From assembly GCF_029320955.1 (NCBI RefSeq), contig NZ_CP119757.1, positions 5,270,001 through 5,334,000 of the forward strand: a stretch of DNA of 64,000 nt, written 5' to 3'. The position numbers were made by a program, and so were the translations under genes. The notes under the pieces were generated by a model. That model saw nothing but the letters and a program-made list of their open reading frames with translations, did no database searches and had not been told where the DNA came from. This stretch comes from Flavobacterium sp. YJ01 (GTDB taxonomy: Bacteria > Bacteroidota > Bacteroidia > Flavobacteriales > Flavobacteriaceae). Below are positions 44,489-52,694 of the stretch, piece after piece; position 1 is the first letter of the stretch; each line of letters starts with the position of its first letter.

Positions 44489-45340
44489 CTACAGTTCTTT
44501 TTCCATATGCTGTTTAAGGGAAGTCTTCAGCTGATCCAGAAATATGCTTTTACTGTCGGTCCTGTCTTTCATTCGATGGAAGGCATGATGGACATCGCCG
44601 AGCTGCACTCTGAACAGAAGCTGGAATACCGTGCTTATTTTACGGATTCCGGCTTTTCCATGAGAAATGCTGCCAGAGGCATGTAGGGCATAAATTAATT
44701 CGATCAGGGCATTTTTTGAATCTGTCCAGAAAAAATCCCTGTTTGCCGAATTGTTTTCCGATAATATGCTGATTTGTTCGGTTTCGGGTTCAATTTTGGA
44801 GCTCAGGTAGCTGTATAGCAGTTCGTTTGCTATGATGCGCGCCACTTTATAATCATAGTAGGTAGAAAATTCCGGATCAATTTCAAAAACAAAACTATTT
44901 ACTCCCTCATGCAGGTCTATTTTTCCAAGACAAAAAAAATGGTGGTCCCATTCAGTTCTTCCTGTGCGATAGTATCGGTAAAAATCATTGTTGTAAAAAT
45001 GCTCTTTATATTCCTGCTTGAGGAGATTGAGCTCATTGGAAAAATATTTGTAGTGCATTTTGCCGCTTATCACCGGACAGGCTGCCTCAATGCGGAAAAC
45101 TTTATTGTAGAATATCAGCTTCCCCAGTATCTGGGGTTTAACGCTTTTAAAAAAATTAATCTCTTCATTTTCATCAGAGAATCCTTTTTCTAAAACATTT
45201 TTCTTTACCGTACAAAGCAAATTTCGAAGTACGGTGGTCATCTGGTAGGATTTTTCAATTATATCTTCAGGATCTAAGCTGAATTGCTGTTCTGCTTTTC
45301 GAATAACCTGAAGTGCGTTCTCACATGTAGATCTTATCAT
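44489..45340 (-). CDS. rteC: RteC-type transfer regulator
   Basis: 283 residues. EINFFKSVKPQILGKLIFYN and FYRYYRTGRTEWDHHFFCLG are RteC landmarks; the C-terminal part (NALIELIYALHASGSISHGK; VQLGDVHHAFHRMKDR) is the DNA-binding winged helix. In CTnDOT, RteC activates excision genes. A similar role is expected here, although no intact integrase is in the window. Confidence 0.9.
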   Translation of the reverse strand: MIRSTCENALQVIRKAEQQFSLDPEDIIEKSYQMTTVLRNLLCTVKKNVLEKGFSDENEEINFFKSVKPQILGKLIFYNKVFRIEAACPVISGKMHYKYFSNELNLLKQEYKEHFYNNDFYRYYRTGRTEWDHHFFCLGKIDLHEGVNSFVFEIDPEFSTYYDYKVARIIANELLYSYLSSKIEPETEQISILSENNSANRDFFWTDSKNALIELIYALHASGSISHGKAGIRKISTVFQLLFRVQLGDVHHAFHRMKDRTDSKSIFLDQLKTSLKQHMEKEL

Positions 45341-45437
45341 GACAACAGATTTTAGATTTATTTGAACAAGGAAAAGCTATGGGCATCACTGCCCAGAAAT
45401 TTATTGTTTTTTTTTGTGGAAATATATTTTGGCTGGA

Positions 45438-47864
45438 TCAGCGCGCGGTAATGGTTTCGTTCTGCAGGGTCTGCATGAGTTCCATCGCATAATTGTCCCT
45501 TGCCTGCACGTACGCTACTTTAGGTATGACGGAAGCGCCAAGTTTCTTCTTCTCAAAGGTTGCCGATATGCCAAAGTCGATCCTTTCAATTTTAAGCTCT
45601 CGCGCTCTTTTGATGGTTTGGTATAAAAGCTGTCTGTAGAGATTGAGTCCTTCTGAGGCGACATAGTCCATTCCGATAAGTTCGGGCACATAGACCGCTG
45701 ATGAATTTTTGTAGCAGAACATTATTCCACAGAAATTCCGTTGGACCGAATCTCTAAGGGAGAGGATTATGAATTCCCAGTTTGAGCAGCTGTTCATGTT
45801 TTGAAATACTTCTCTGCTATAGGTGAAATTATTTATAGCCAAATTTCGCTCCTTGACATTGCAGTATAGTTCGTAGGCCCACTTTAGCTCTTCTTCATTT
45901 AGAGTGTTTTTTATCTCCACATCATAGTATTTTTCAAAAGGAAGTATTTCTTTACTGAAATGTCTGCGGGAACGCGGTGATAGCAAATCGCCATAACTAT
46001 TAAATGCATCCAAATGCTTACTTTCGAGAACACATGATTCTGGCATATCAATCCTAAAATAGCCTTGATTTCTCACTATTTCATCCCATTGGAATCCGTG
46101 ATCAAAATCGCGCAGAACTAGCATATCGGCATCAAGGTAATTGTATTTTTCTTCCAGTCTGTTCAAGAGCATTCGTAATGAATGCTCTGCCAGTGGATGG
46201 GTCTCGTCAATATAGCAATGTAGACCTTCGGTAAACAATGATCCGGTACTCAGTACTTTGGATGTCATATGCATATGGTTAGTTTTTCGGAGATCTTCAA
46301 GATGTCTTGATACTGATTCCGTGGCGAGCATATCATCTTTCCAGATGCCGCAGGTGCAGAATGTCATTAAAACCACCTGCTTGTTCTGGTCACGGATAAT
46401 GTAATAGAAGAAGTCCCACTTATTGCCCGCTTGCTTGCTATCTGCAAAAGTAAGCTCAAGATACCGCACGCCATCCCAATCTAGGATATTATGGATGCCT
46501 AGATATTTGTTCCATTCCTGCCTGCTGATGTCCGCTATAGTAGTTCGCTCTTCAATTTGAAGCAATTCTGTCTGCTGTTTTTTTGCCGGCAGTCTTTTGC
46601 TTATGTCCATTCTGAATGCCTGGCGTATCTTTTCTTCGCTGCTTCCGGTTCCTTCTAGGGCTTTCTGGAAATGATGATCCATTGCATGGACCAGTTCAGA
46701 TATGTCTTTGATCTGATTATGCGCAGATATCGTGATGCGGATGCCAGTATTTTTTATTGGTACGGCCGGATAGATTCCTAGATTCAGGTAAAATCCTTCG
46801 TTAAAGAGGCGTTTGGTAAAATTATAAGCTGTTGCTGGTGTTCCCATTCCAATATAGAAAACAGGAGAGTCGTTATCAGAGACTAGGGGCAGACTTGTAT
46901 TTGAAAGCAGATTTCCGAAATAAGCTGTTTTTTTAGCAAGCTCAGACTGATGCTTCTTGATTTCATCGGAGAGGTGTATGTCACAAGATGCGATCGCGGC
47001 TCCTACGGACGCTGGTTCAAGCTGTGCAGAAAATGTGAGAGGGCCGCCAAAAGTTTTGATCTTTTCACGTAATTTATCATCGGTGCAGAAAAATGTGGCA
47101 CCGCTTGCGCCAAAAGTTTTGCTGAGCGTACTGACCACAACAATATTGTCTTGAAGCGTTCCAATAGAATCAAAGATAAAGCCCGTGCCGTTTTTTCCTT
47201 TCCAGCTCATACCGTGCACATCATCAAAATAGAGGTGGAGCTGCTGATACTTATGGGTAAGGCGGATAAGGTCCTGTACTGGTGCATAGTCGCCGTACAT
47301 CGAATAGACGCCGTCGGCCATGTACCATATTTTGCCGGGTCTGCTGCTCAGTGCACGTATCTTGTCTTCAAGCATCTCCAGGTTATTGTGGCGTATCATC
47401 TCCACCGGTATTCCCCTTAGTTTTAGCACCTGGCAGGCATTCTGGACGCTCCAATGTGCCTGATGGTCAATAATAACTGCATCTTCATCACGTATAAGTG
47501 TAGGGATGATCGCCATATGGCCTAAAGTGCTGTTCTTAGTTATAATCGGCTCTATGCCATACATTTTGCATATCTTGCTTTCAAGCTCGGCATATAAAGG
47601 ATGGGATAGATAAGTTTTAGAAAGTGGAAACTGAGTTCCATAATTTCTTATTGCGGAAACTGCAGCTTTTTTCAGCCTTTTGTCCTGTTCAAGGCCTAGA
47701 TAGCCTGTTGTGCCGAAATGCAGCATTTCACTGCCGTGTATCTTTATAGTTCTGCCATTAAGATATTCGCCTTCTGCGCGCAGGTGTAAAATGCCCTCGT
47801 CTTTTGCGCTTGAAAAAACAGTATCGACTGTATCGATAAAATTGTTATGCTTGATTTTTGCCAT
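45438..47864 (-). CDS. Alpha-oxoamine-synthase-type PLP enzyme fused to GNAT-like domain
   Basis: 808 residues. Residues 1-400 are a fold-type-I PLP enzyme of the AONS/KBL/serine palmitoyltransferase family: TTGYLGLEQDKRLKKAA, DHQAHWSVQNAC, FDDVHGMSWKGKNGTGF and VSTLSKTFGASGATFF, where Lys249 should bind PLP. Such enzymes condense an amino acid with an acyl thioester. Residues about 420-808 resemble the BioF2/CelD-type GNAT superfamily (EILPFEKYYDVEIKN; LLYQTIKRARELKIERIDFG). AONS-family enzymes are usually near 400 residues, so the fusion is unusual. Candidate products are a lipid base or a signal ketone; neither is shown. It is divergent from a STAS-like gene. Confidence 0.85.
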   Translation of the reverse strand: MAKIKHNNFIDTVDTVFSSAKDEGILHLRAEGEYLNGRTIKIHGSEMLHFGTTGYLGLEQDKRLKKAAVSAIRNYGTQFPLSKTYLSHPLYAELESKICKMYGIEPIITKNSTLGHMAIIPTLIRDEDAVIIDHQAHWSVQNACQVLKLRGIPVEMIRHNNLEMLEDKIRALSSRPGKIWYMADGVYSMYGDYAPVQDLIRLTHKYQQLHLYFDDVHGMSWKGKNGTGFIFDSIGTLQDNIVVVSTLSKTFGASGATFFCTDDKLREKIKTFGGPLTFSAQLEPASVGAAIASCDIHLSDEIKKHQSELAKKTAYFGNLLSNTSLPLVSDNDSPVFYIGMGTPATAYNFTKRLFNEGFYLNLGIYPAVPIKNTGIRITISAHNQIKDISELVHAMDHHFQKALEGTGSSEEKIRQAFRMDISKRLPAKKQQTELLQIEERTTIADISRQEWNKYLGIHNILDWDGVRYLELTFADSKQAGNKWDFFYYIIRDQNKQVVLMTFCTCGIWKDDMLATESVSRHLEDLRKTNHMHMTSKVLSTGSLFTEGLHCYIDETHPLAEHSLRMLLNRLEEKYNYLDADMLVLRDFDHGFQWDEIVRNQGYFRIDMPESCVLESKHLDAFNSYGDLLSPRSRRHFSKEILPFEKYYDVEIKNTLNEEELKWAYELYCNVKERNLAINNFTYSREVFQNMNSCSNWEFIILSLRDSVQRNFCGIMFCYKNSSAVYVPELIGMDYVASEGLNLYRQLLYQTIKRARELKIERIDFGISATFEKKKLGASVIPKVAYVQARDNYAMELMQTLQNETITAR

Positions 47865-48110
47865 TTTTTTATAAGATTATTTTGGATTTTTTTACTTGAT
47901 TTTTTTAACACTGAGTGAACTGATAGTTAAAATTCATTATAAAAATTGAAAGTATTTTTGTTTGTATATATTTTACTCCCAATATAGCAACGGTAATTCC
48001 CGATTTGACAACAACTAACCATGTTTTGCAAGAAATAATCCACATTTGACAATTAAAATGTTTCTAAATCTTTATATTTTTGTTAAATTTCAGTTTTTAA
48101 ATTATAGGTC
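47865..48110. promoter_or_regulatory. Divergent promoter region of the accessory cluster
   Basis: TATTTTTG at 48075-48082 fits the Bacteroidota -7 element (TAnnTTTG). ATTTGACAA occurs twice (48004-48012 and 48045-48053), a possible operator for the AraC-type regulator two genes away. Confidence 0.45.
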
Positions 48111-48494
48111 ATGATCCCCACACATGAATCTTTTGAGAATCAAAATGCAAGGTTCTGGATTGAAAAAGGAATCCTCTTTTTTGAATACAAACCCAATTCA
48201 GCAGTAGATCTGCAGGTAGCCATGCGTGTGGTTGCGGACCGGATTGCGTTTCAAAATGAAAGGGAGCTTCCCATATTTTGCGATACTAGAGGAATCGCTT
48301 CTATTGACAAGGCGGCCCGAGACTATCTAGCCAAGTCTGGATCACTTCTTGCAAAAGCAGTAGCTCTGATAGGCAGTGAGAATGTTTCCATGACCATGAG
48401 CACTTTTTATGTAGAAATCAACAAGCCGTCCGTGCCTACCCGAATTTTTACTGTGGAGCAGGAGGCACTGGACTATCTAATGGACTTCGCTTAG
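48111..48494 (+). CDS. Small STAS-like (DUF7793-type) protein
   Basis: 127 residues, soluble. FWIEKGILFFEYKPNSAVDL, RELPIFCDTRGIASIDKAAR and LAKAVALIGSENVSMTMSTF give an alternating beta/alpha pattern close to SpoIIAA/STAS-type proteins. The family is recalled as DUF7793 from Bacteroidota. No function is known; such folds often act as switch partners. It lies 43 bp before the PAS-AraC regulator and may pair with it. Confidence 0.75.
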   Translation: MIPTHESFENQNARFWIEKGILFFEYKPNSAVDLQVAMRVVADRIAFQNERELPIFCDTRGIASIDKAARDYLAKSGSLLAKAVALIGSENVSMTMSTFYVEINKPSVPTRIFTVEQEALDYLMDFA

Positions 48495-48537
48495 GACAGA
48501 CGCAAAGATTCAGTCAAAGAATATAAAATCATTACAA

Positions 48538-49482
48538 ATGAAAAATCCTCACAACCGCCAACGGATGGTATCGATGCACAAGATGTTGTTTGAAATGGCA
48601 AGAGGCAATTTCAATAACCAGATTCCTTTGAGCAGCTTCGATGACGAAATTGAAACATTGGTTGTCCTGGTCAATATGGTTGCGGAAGAACTCAAAGAGT
48701 CTGCCTTCCACTCGGGTTTTGTCAACCCCTACATTACTCATAGAATGGTGACGCCCGCTACTTTTATTTTAGACGAAAATCATTCGATAAAAGATGTGAA
48801 TCAAGGAGCATTGAAAATTTTGGGATATGATTCGGCAGAAATGCTCAACAGGCCAATTAAGGAATTCCTTCTGGATGATTTCTCGGATATGTCAGATATC
48901 GAGAAAAGAGAGCTCGAAGAAATGCTTTTATCTGGCGAAATAATTACACTGAATTTTTTAACATACAAAAAGCTGATAGTAAGTGCCGAGTGTTCGGTAT
49001 CTAGATTATCGGACGGTAAATTTACGGTTCTCAGTTTCATAACGCCTTTTCTCCAGCTTGATGAAGATGTTACGGAGGTCCACGAAATAGCAGAGCAGAG
49101 GCATCATAATTTTAGAAAAGCCGATGCGCGCCTGATCCAGCGTGTTTATGATTATGTATTGGATAATTTGGCAGAGCCACTGCCGTCAGTAAAGGAACTT
49201 GCAAGACTTTTTGGAACAAATGATTTTAAGCTTAAAGACGGGTTCAGGTATTTTTTCCATACAAGCATTTATAAGTTTTATACAGAGGAAAGGCTCAAAA
49301 GAGCACACCTAATGATTGAGCAGACCGATATTCCCTTGAAGAATATTTCTTTTATGAATGGCTTTAACAGCTATCCCAACTTTTCCAAATCATTCAAAAA
49401 ACGATTTGGAACCTCTCCTAACGAGGTAAGCCGAAACAATACTGGGAATCTTTTTTATGAAAGGGACATTAATCCCTCTTAA
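48538..49482 (+). CDS. PAS-domain AraC-type regulator
   Basis: 314 residues. N-terminal HAMP-like helices (MHKMLFEMARGNFNNQIPL, IETLVVLVNMVAEELKESA), then a PAS domain (TPATFILDENHSIKDVNQGA, ILGYDSAEMLNRPIKEFL). The C-terminal AraC pair of helix-turn-helix motifs is at LPSVKELARLFGTNDFKLK and IPLKNISFMNGFNSYPNFSK, ending FGTSPNEVSRNN. It probably senses a small molecule and controls the local cluster. Confidence 0.87.
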   Translation: MKNPHNRQRMVSMHKMLFEMARGNFNNQIPLSSFDDEIETLVVLVNMVAEELKESAFHSGFVNPYITHRMVTPATFILDENHSIKDVNQGALKILGYDSAEMLNRPIKEFLLDDFSDMSDIEKRELEEMLLSGEIITLNFLTYKKLIVSAECSVSRLSDGKFTVLSFITPFLQLDEDVTEVHEIAEQRHHNFRKADARLIQRVYDYVLDNLAEPLPSVKELARLFGTNDFKLKDGFRYFFHTSIYKFYTEERLKRAHLMIEQTDIPLKNISFMNGFNSYPNFSKSFKKRFGTSPNEVSRNNTGNLFYERDINPS

Positions 49483-49561
49483 GTAATTATCGCTCCCGAT
49501 ACTACAAGTGATATAAGGTTTTAATTCAGAATTTTACAATCTGAATTTAATTAAAAAAATT

Positions 49562-51052
49562 ATGAAGCTTAGTTTAGGGACAACTTTTAAAAAGTATTTT
49601 GTAGAGCTAGTCTGCTTTTTATTTATTCTGCTTTTTATATATGCCGCAGTAAGCAAAGCGATGGACTTTGAGAATTTCCGCGCCCAAATAGGACAGTCTC
49701 CGCTCTTAAGCCCATTTGCAAATTTTATATCAGTGGGCGTTATCGTGGCCGAAGTAATGATTTCAATTCTGCTGGCTGTCCCAAAAGCCAAATATCTTGC
49801 ACTCTGGCTAGCTGCCGCATTAATGGCAATGTTTACGGCATACATCATCATCATACTTAATTTCAGTTCATTCATACCTTGCTCATGTGGGGGTATTTTG
49901 GAGAAGATGGGATGGGGACAGCATCTTGTTTTTAATATCGCATTCCTTTTTATGGCAATGGCAGCTGTTAAGTTGAGCACTAAAGACAATGGAGTTTTAT
50001 TAAAACTTTGTGGAGTTGCAATCGCCAGTGCGGGCATGGTGGTTATTTTATTTGTTTTTTCTGAGGATATAATGGAAAGGGAAAATCCCTTTATAAGACG
50101 TTTTCCCAAAGCTTCTGCTGCAAAGACCAATATGCTTGATCTTCGAAATTATTCGTATTATATTGCAGGTGCTCATGGTAATAAAATTTATCTTGGCAAT
50201 TGGAAAGCTCCTCTTGAGATACTTGAAACAGACTCGAATTTCAAATATACCGTTAAGCATACCATTATCTTGAATAGGGAAAACTATAGCTATAAAGCCG
50301 TGGAGGTTAGAATCCATTATCCTTATTTTTATGTTATGGATGGTACCGTGCCAGTCATTTATAGAGGACTGGTTTCAAACTGGAAGGCATCGGTACTTAC
50401 AGAGGGAAAGTTCCATTTTTCCAGTATTGTTTTCCTTGATCCAAATCAGTTTGCCTTCCGCACTCAAAAGCCTCCATCAGGCGAGAATATCATGGGTTAT
50501 GGCATAGGTTATCCAGCACCACATATTCAGTATAGTGATGAGGTATTTCAAAAGCAAAAGGATGGAATTTTTGACACAGACGGAACACTGCAGTACAGCG
50601 ATAAAATGCAGAATATAATATTCACCTATTATTACAGGAACCAGTATATCATTGCTGAGAATAATCTCAAAGTTAAGGCTAGACCGCGCACCATAGACAC
50701 TACTGTCCACGCAAAGTTAAAAGTGGTAAAATTAGAAAAGTCTGGAGATATAAAATTAAGCGCGCCTCCCTATACCGTCAACAGAAACACTTCTGTAATC
50801 GGAAAATTGCTTTTTGTCAATTCAATGCTTAGAGGAAGATACGAAGATGAGAAGGTATGGAAAAATGCAACCGTAATTGATGTCTACGATATTGCGAAAC
50901 AGACTTACGTGCTTAGTTTTTATGTCTATGATCAGACGCAGAATATCAAAATGGGAAGCTTTTTTGCGGCAGACTCTGCGCTATATGCCATTTCAGGACA
51001 TTATCTGCTTAAGTATGAATATGGCAAAAGAATCAATTCAATAATCTATTAG
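49562..51052 (+). CDS. MauE/DoxX-type redox membrane protein with beta-propeller-like tail
   Basis: 496 residues. Residues 1-165 form four membrane helices with IYAAVSKAMDFENFRAQIG and FSSFIPCSCGGILEKMGWGQ, the CxCGG motif of MauE-like redox-associated proteins. Residues 180-496 form a secreted or periplasmic beta-rich domain (YIAGAHGNKIYLGNWKAPLE; VIDVYDIAKQTYVLSFYVY) that looks like a six-blade-type propeller. It is followed by a DUF6520-type Cys peptide, a pairing also seen in other Flavobacteriia from memory. It may reduce or oxidise thiols of the small peptide; this is inference. Confidence 0.82.
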   Translation: MKLSLGTTFKKYFVELVCFLFILLFIYAAVSKAMDFENFRAQIGQSPLLSPFANFISVGVIVAEVMISILLAVPKAKYLALWLAAALMAMFTAYIIIILNFSSFIPCSCGGILEKMGWGQHLVFNIAFLFMAMAAVKLSTKDNGVLLKLCGVAIASAGMVVILFVFSEDIMERENPFIRRFPKASAAKTNMLDLRNYSYYIAGAHGNKIYLGNWKAPLEILETDSNFKYTVKHTIILNRENYSYKAVEVRIHYPYFYVMDGTVPVIYRGLVSNWKASVLTEGKFHFSSIVFLDPNQFAFRTQKPPSGENIMGYGIGYPAPHIQYSDEVFQKQKDGIFDTDGTLQYSDKMQNIIFTYYYRNQYIIAENNLKVKARPRTIDTTVHAKLKVVKLEKSGDIKLSAPPYTVNRNTSVIGKLLFVNSMLRGRYEDEKVWKNATVIDVYDIAKQTYVLSFYVYDQTQNIKMGSFFAADSALYAISGHYLLKYEYGKRINSIIY

Positions 51053-51150
51053 TAAGAAAATATAAAGAATATACCGGCCGGTAGCAGGATCTTGACCGAA
51101 AACCTGTAGAAAAGAGTAGGTCTCTAATAAATAATTAAATTTTAGATATT

Positions 51151-51420
51151 ATGAAATCAACAATTTTAAAAGCATTTGCTCTGCCATTGGCAGCATTTGC
51201 TCTAGCAAGCGCTGGCGCAGCCAGCACTGCTGATGCGGAAAAAAGTAAAACATCTGCAGTGATTCAAGCTTACATCCACAATCCTGCAGAGGATGATTGT
51301 GAGCCTGTAACTGTAAATTGTGAGCCAGGAAACGGGCAATTATGTACCAGCGGTTCTTTTGAGGCCTATGGAAAAGATAATGAAAACAGTGATTGTAATG
51401 TCCAATTGCGCCGCCTTTAG
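51151..51420 (+). CDS. Short secreted Cys-containing peptide (DUF6520 type)
   Basis: 89 residues with a Sec signal (LPLAAFALASAGAASTADAE, cut near residue 28). The mature part is about 60 residues with four Cys: DDCEPVTVNCEPGNGQLCTS and NSDCNVQL. The pattern fits the DUF6520 family. It is 98 bp after the MauE-type gene and followed by a perfect terminator, so the two are probably co-expressed. Role unknown: a disulphide-bonded secreted peptide is all the sequence shows. Confidence 0.8.
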   Translation: MKSTILKAFALPLAAFALASAGAASTADAEKSKTSAVIQAYIHNPAEDDCEPVTVNCEPGNGQLCTSGSFEAYGKDNENSDCNVQLRRL

Positions 51421-51446
51421 ATGAATCAAATTATTAACAAAAGATA

Positions 51447-51479
51447 ATGCAGTTTCAAATTGAAACTGCATTTTTTTTC
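51447..51479 (+). terminator. Strong intrinsic terminator after the DUF6520 gene
   Basis: AATGCAGTTTCAAATTGAAACTGCATT is split as two 12-13-bp arms (51447-51459 and 51460-51472) forming a perfect palindrome, followed by eight T. It can act for both the rightward peptide gene and the leftward S9 fragment. Confidence 0.9.
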
Positions 51480-51482
51480 CGG

Positions 51483-51985
51483 CTAGTCATTGGAAGTTCC
51501 GTAAGAAATCCATTCGGCCGTTTTTTTACCTTTTAAAAAATAGTCAAACCACTCCATAATCCTCCTGCTAAGGTCTTCCTGATTTGAAGCTTTTTTAAGG
51601 TTATGGTCTTCTGTAGGGTAGATCAGCATTACACTTGGCTTTTTAAGCTTTCTAAGCGCGAGGTAGTAAGCCACACTTTGGGTGTAGGGGACAACGCGGT
51701 CTTCCTTCCCTGACCAAAGAAGTAGAGGAGTATTTATTTTATCGGCATTTAAAAGCGGATTATTTTTTAGATAGTTTTCCTTTTTTTCAAAAAGTGAGTT
51801 TCCTATTCGATACTGCTGGCTTTCAAATCGCCACATCTCTGACTGTGCAATTCCATTTCTGCTGATGTTGAAATAGTACCCTATAATGTTGCTGATCCCG
51901 GCACCGGATGCCGCTGCGGAAAATAGCCCTGTCTGCGAAATAATGAAATTAGCCTCATATCCTCCGAAGGAATGACCATAAAGTC
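51483..51985 (-). pseudogene. S9 family peptidase, C-terminal fragment
   Basis: The frame is open from 51977 to the stop at 51483-51485 and encodes the catalytic alpha/beta-hydrolase part of a prolyl-oligopeptidase-type enzyme: GLYGHSFGGYEANFIISQTG (Ser nucleophile), LLLWSGKEDRVVPYTQ (Asp) and LIYPTEDHNLKKA (His). The N-terminal propeller and start are missing; a stop (TGA) lies just upstream of the conserved PGLYGHS. The break is at about 51983-51987, where it meets the serine recombinase fragment. Presumed inactive. Confidence 0.85.
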
Positions 51986-52694
51986 CGGGTCAGTGGACAG
52001 CATGAGGCAATTATCAGCGAGGGATTGTTTTATCGGGTGCAGGATGTTCTTGACAGTAAAGCGCGGACATACAGGCCGAAAATTAAGACTATTGAGAATT
52101 TTCCATTGCGGGGCTTTTTTCTTTGCCCAAAGTGCGGCCAGAAGTTAACTGGAAGTAAATGCAAAGGAAGAAGCAAATATTATTACTATTATCACTGCGA
52201 TAAAGATTGCAGATGGAGAATAAATTCAGAGGTAGTTAATAAAATATTTAAAGAACATTTAAATAAATTAAAACCTTTAGCGGAAGTAAAGAAATTATAC
52301 ACGGCAGTTCTGCTTGAAGCTTACAGAGAGCATACAGGTGTGGTCGCCAATGAAAAGAAGAAATCCCTTGAGCAGATTGCAGTTTATGAAAAGAAATTAT
52401 CAGTTGCCAGAAATTTGCTGGTTACAGAGAAAATAGATCCTGAAGATTATAATCTCATGAAAGCGGAGTACAATGCTGTTATAAGCAAGCTGGAAAAAGA
52501 GATTGGAAATGTAGAAGATGATAGGGCTAATATAGAGCAGTTAACGAACTCAGGACTGGAAAACCTTATAAAACTCGGGGAGACCTTTGAAAATGGGACT
52601 TTAGCTGATTCCAGGGAGATGATTGGTTTAATTTTTCCTGAAAATTTCACATTTGAAGAAAAGAAAATCCGCACCGCCCGGATCAATGAATTCT
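51985..52694 (+). pseudogene. Large serine recombinase, C-terminal fragment
   Basis: The recombinase frame is open from the junction: VSGQHEAIISEGLFYRVQDV is the usual start of the recombinase domain's second half, then FFLCPKCGQKLTGSKCKGRS with a later C-DKDCRW (zinc ribbon), and a coiled coil of about 60 residues. It ends near RTARINEFF, the usual end of Flavobacteriia recombinases. The catalytic N-terminal resolvase domain with the Ser nucleophile is missing. It is joined in frame to the pectate lyase (next entry). Confidence 0.88.

Noticed and set aside
44387..44686. Rightward 99-residue frame over the rteC end
   Set aside because: It overlaps the rteC coding sequence on the other strand and has no protein-like features.
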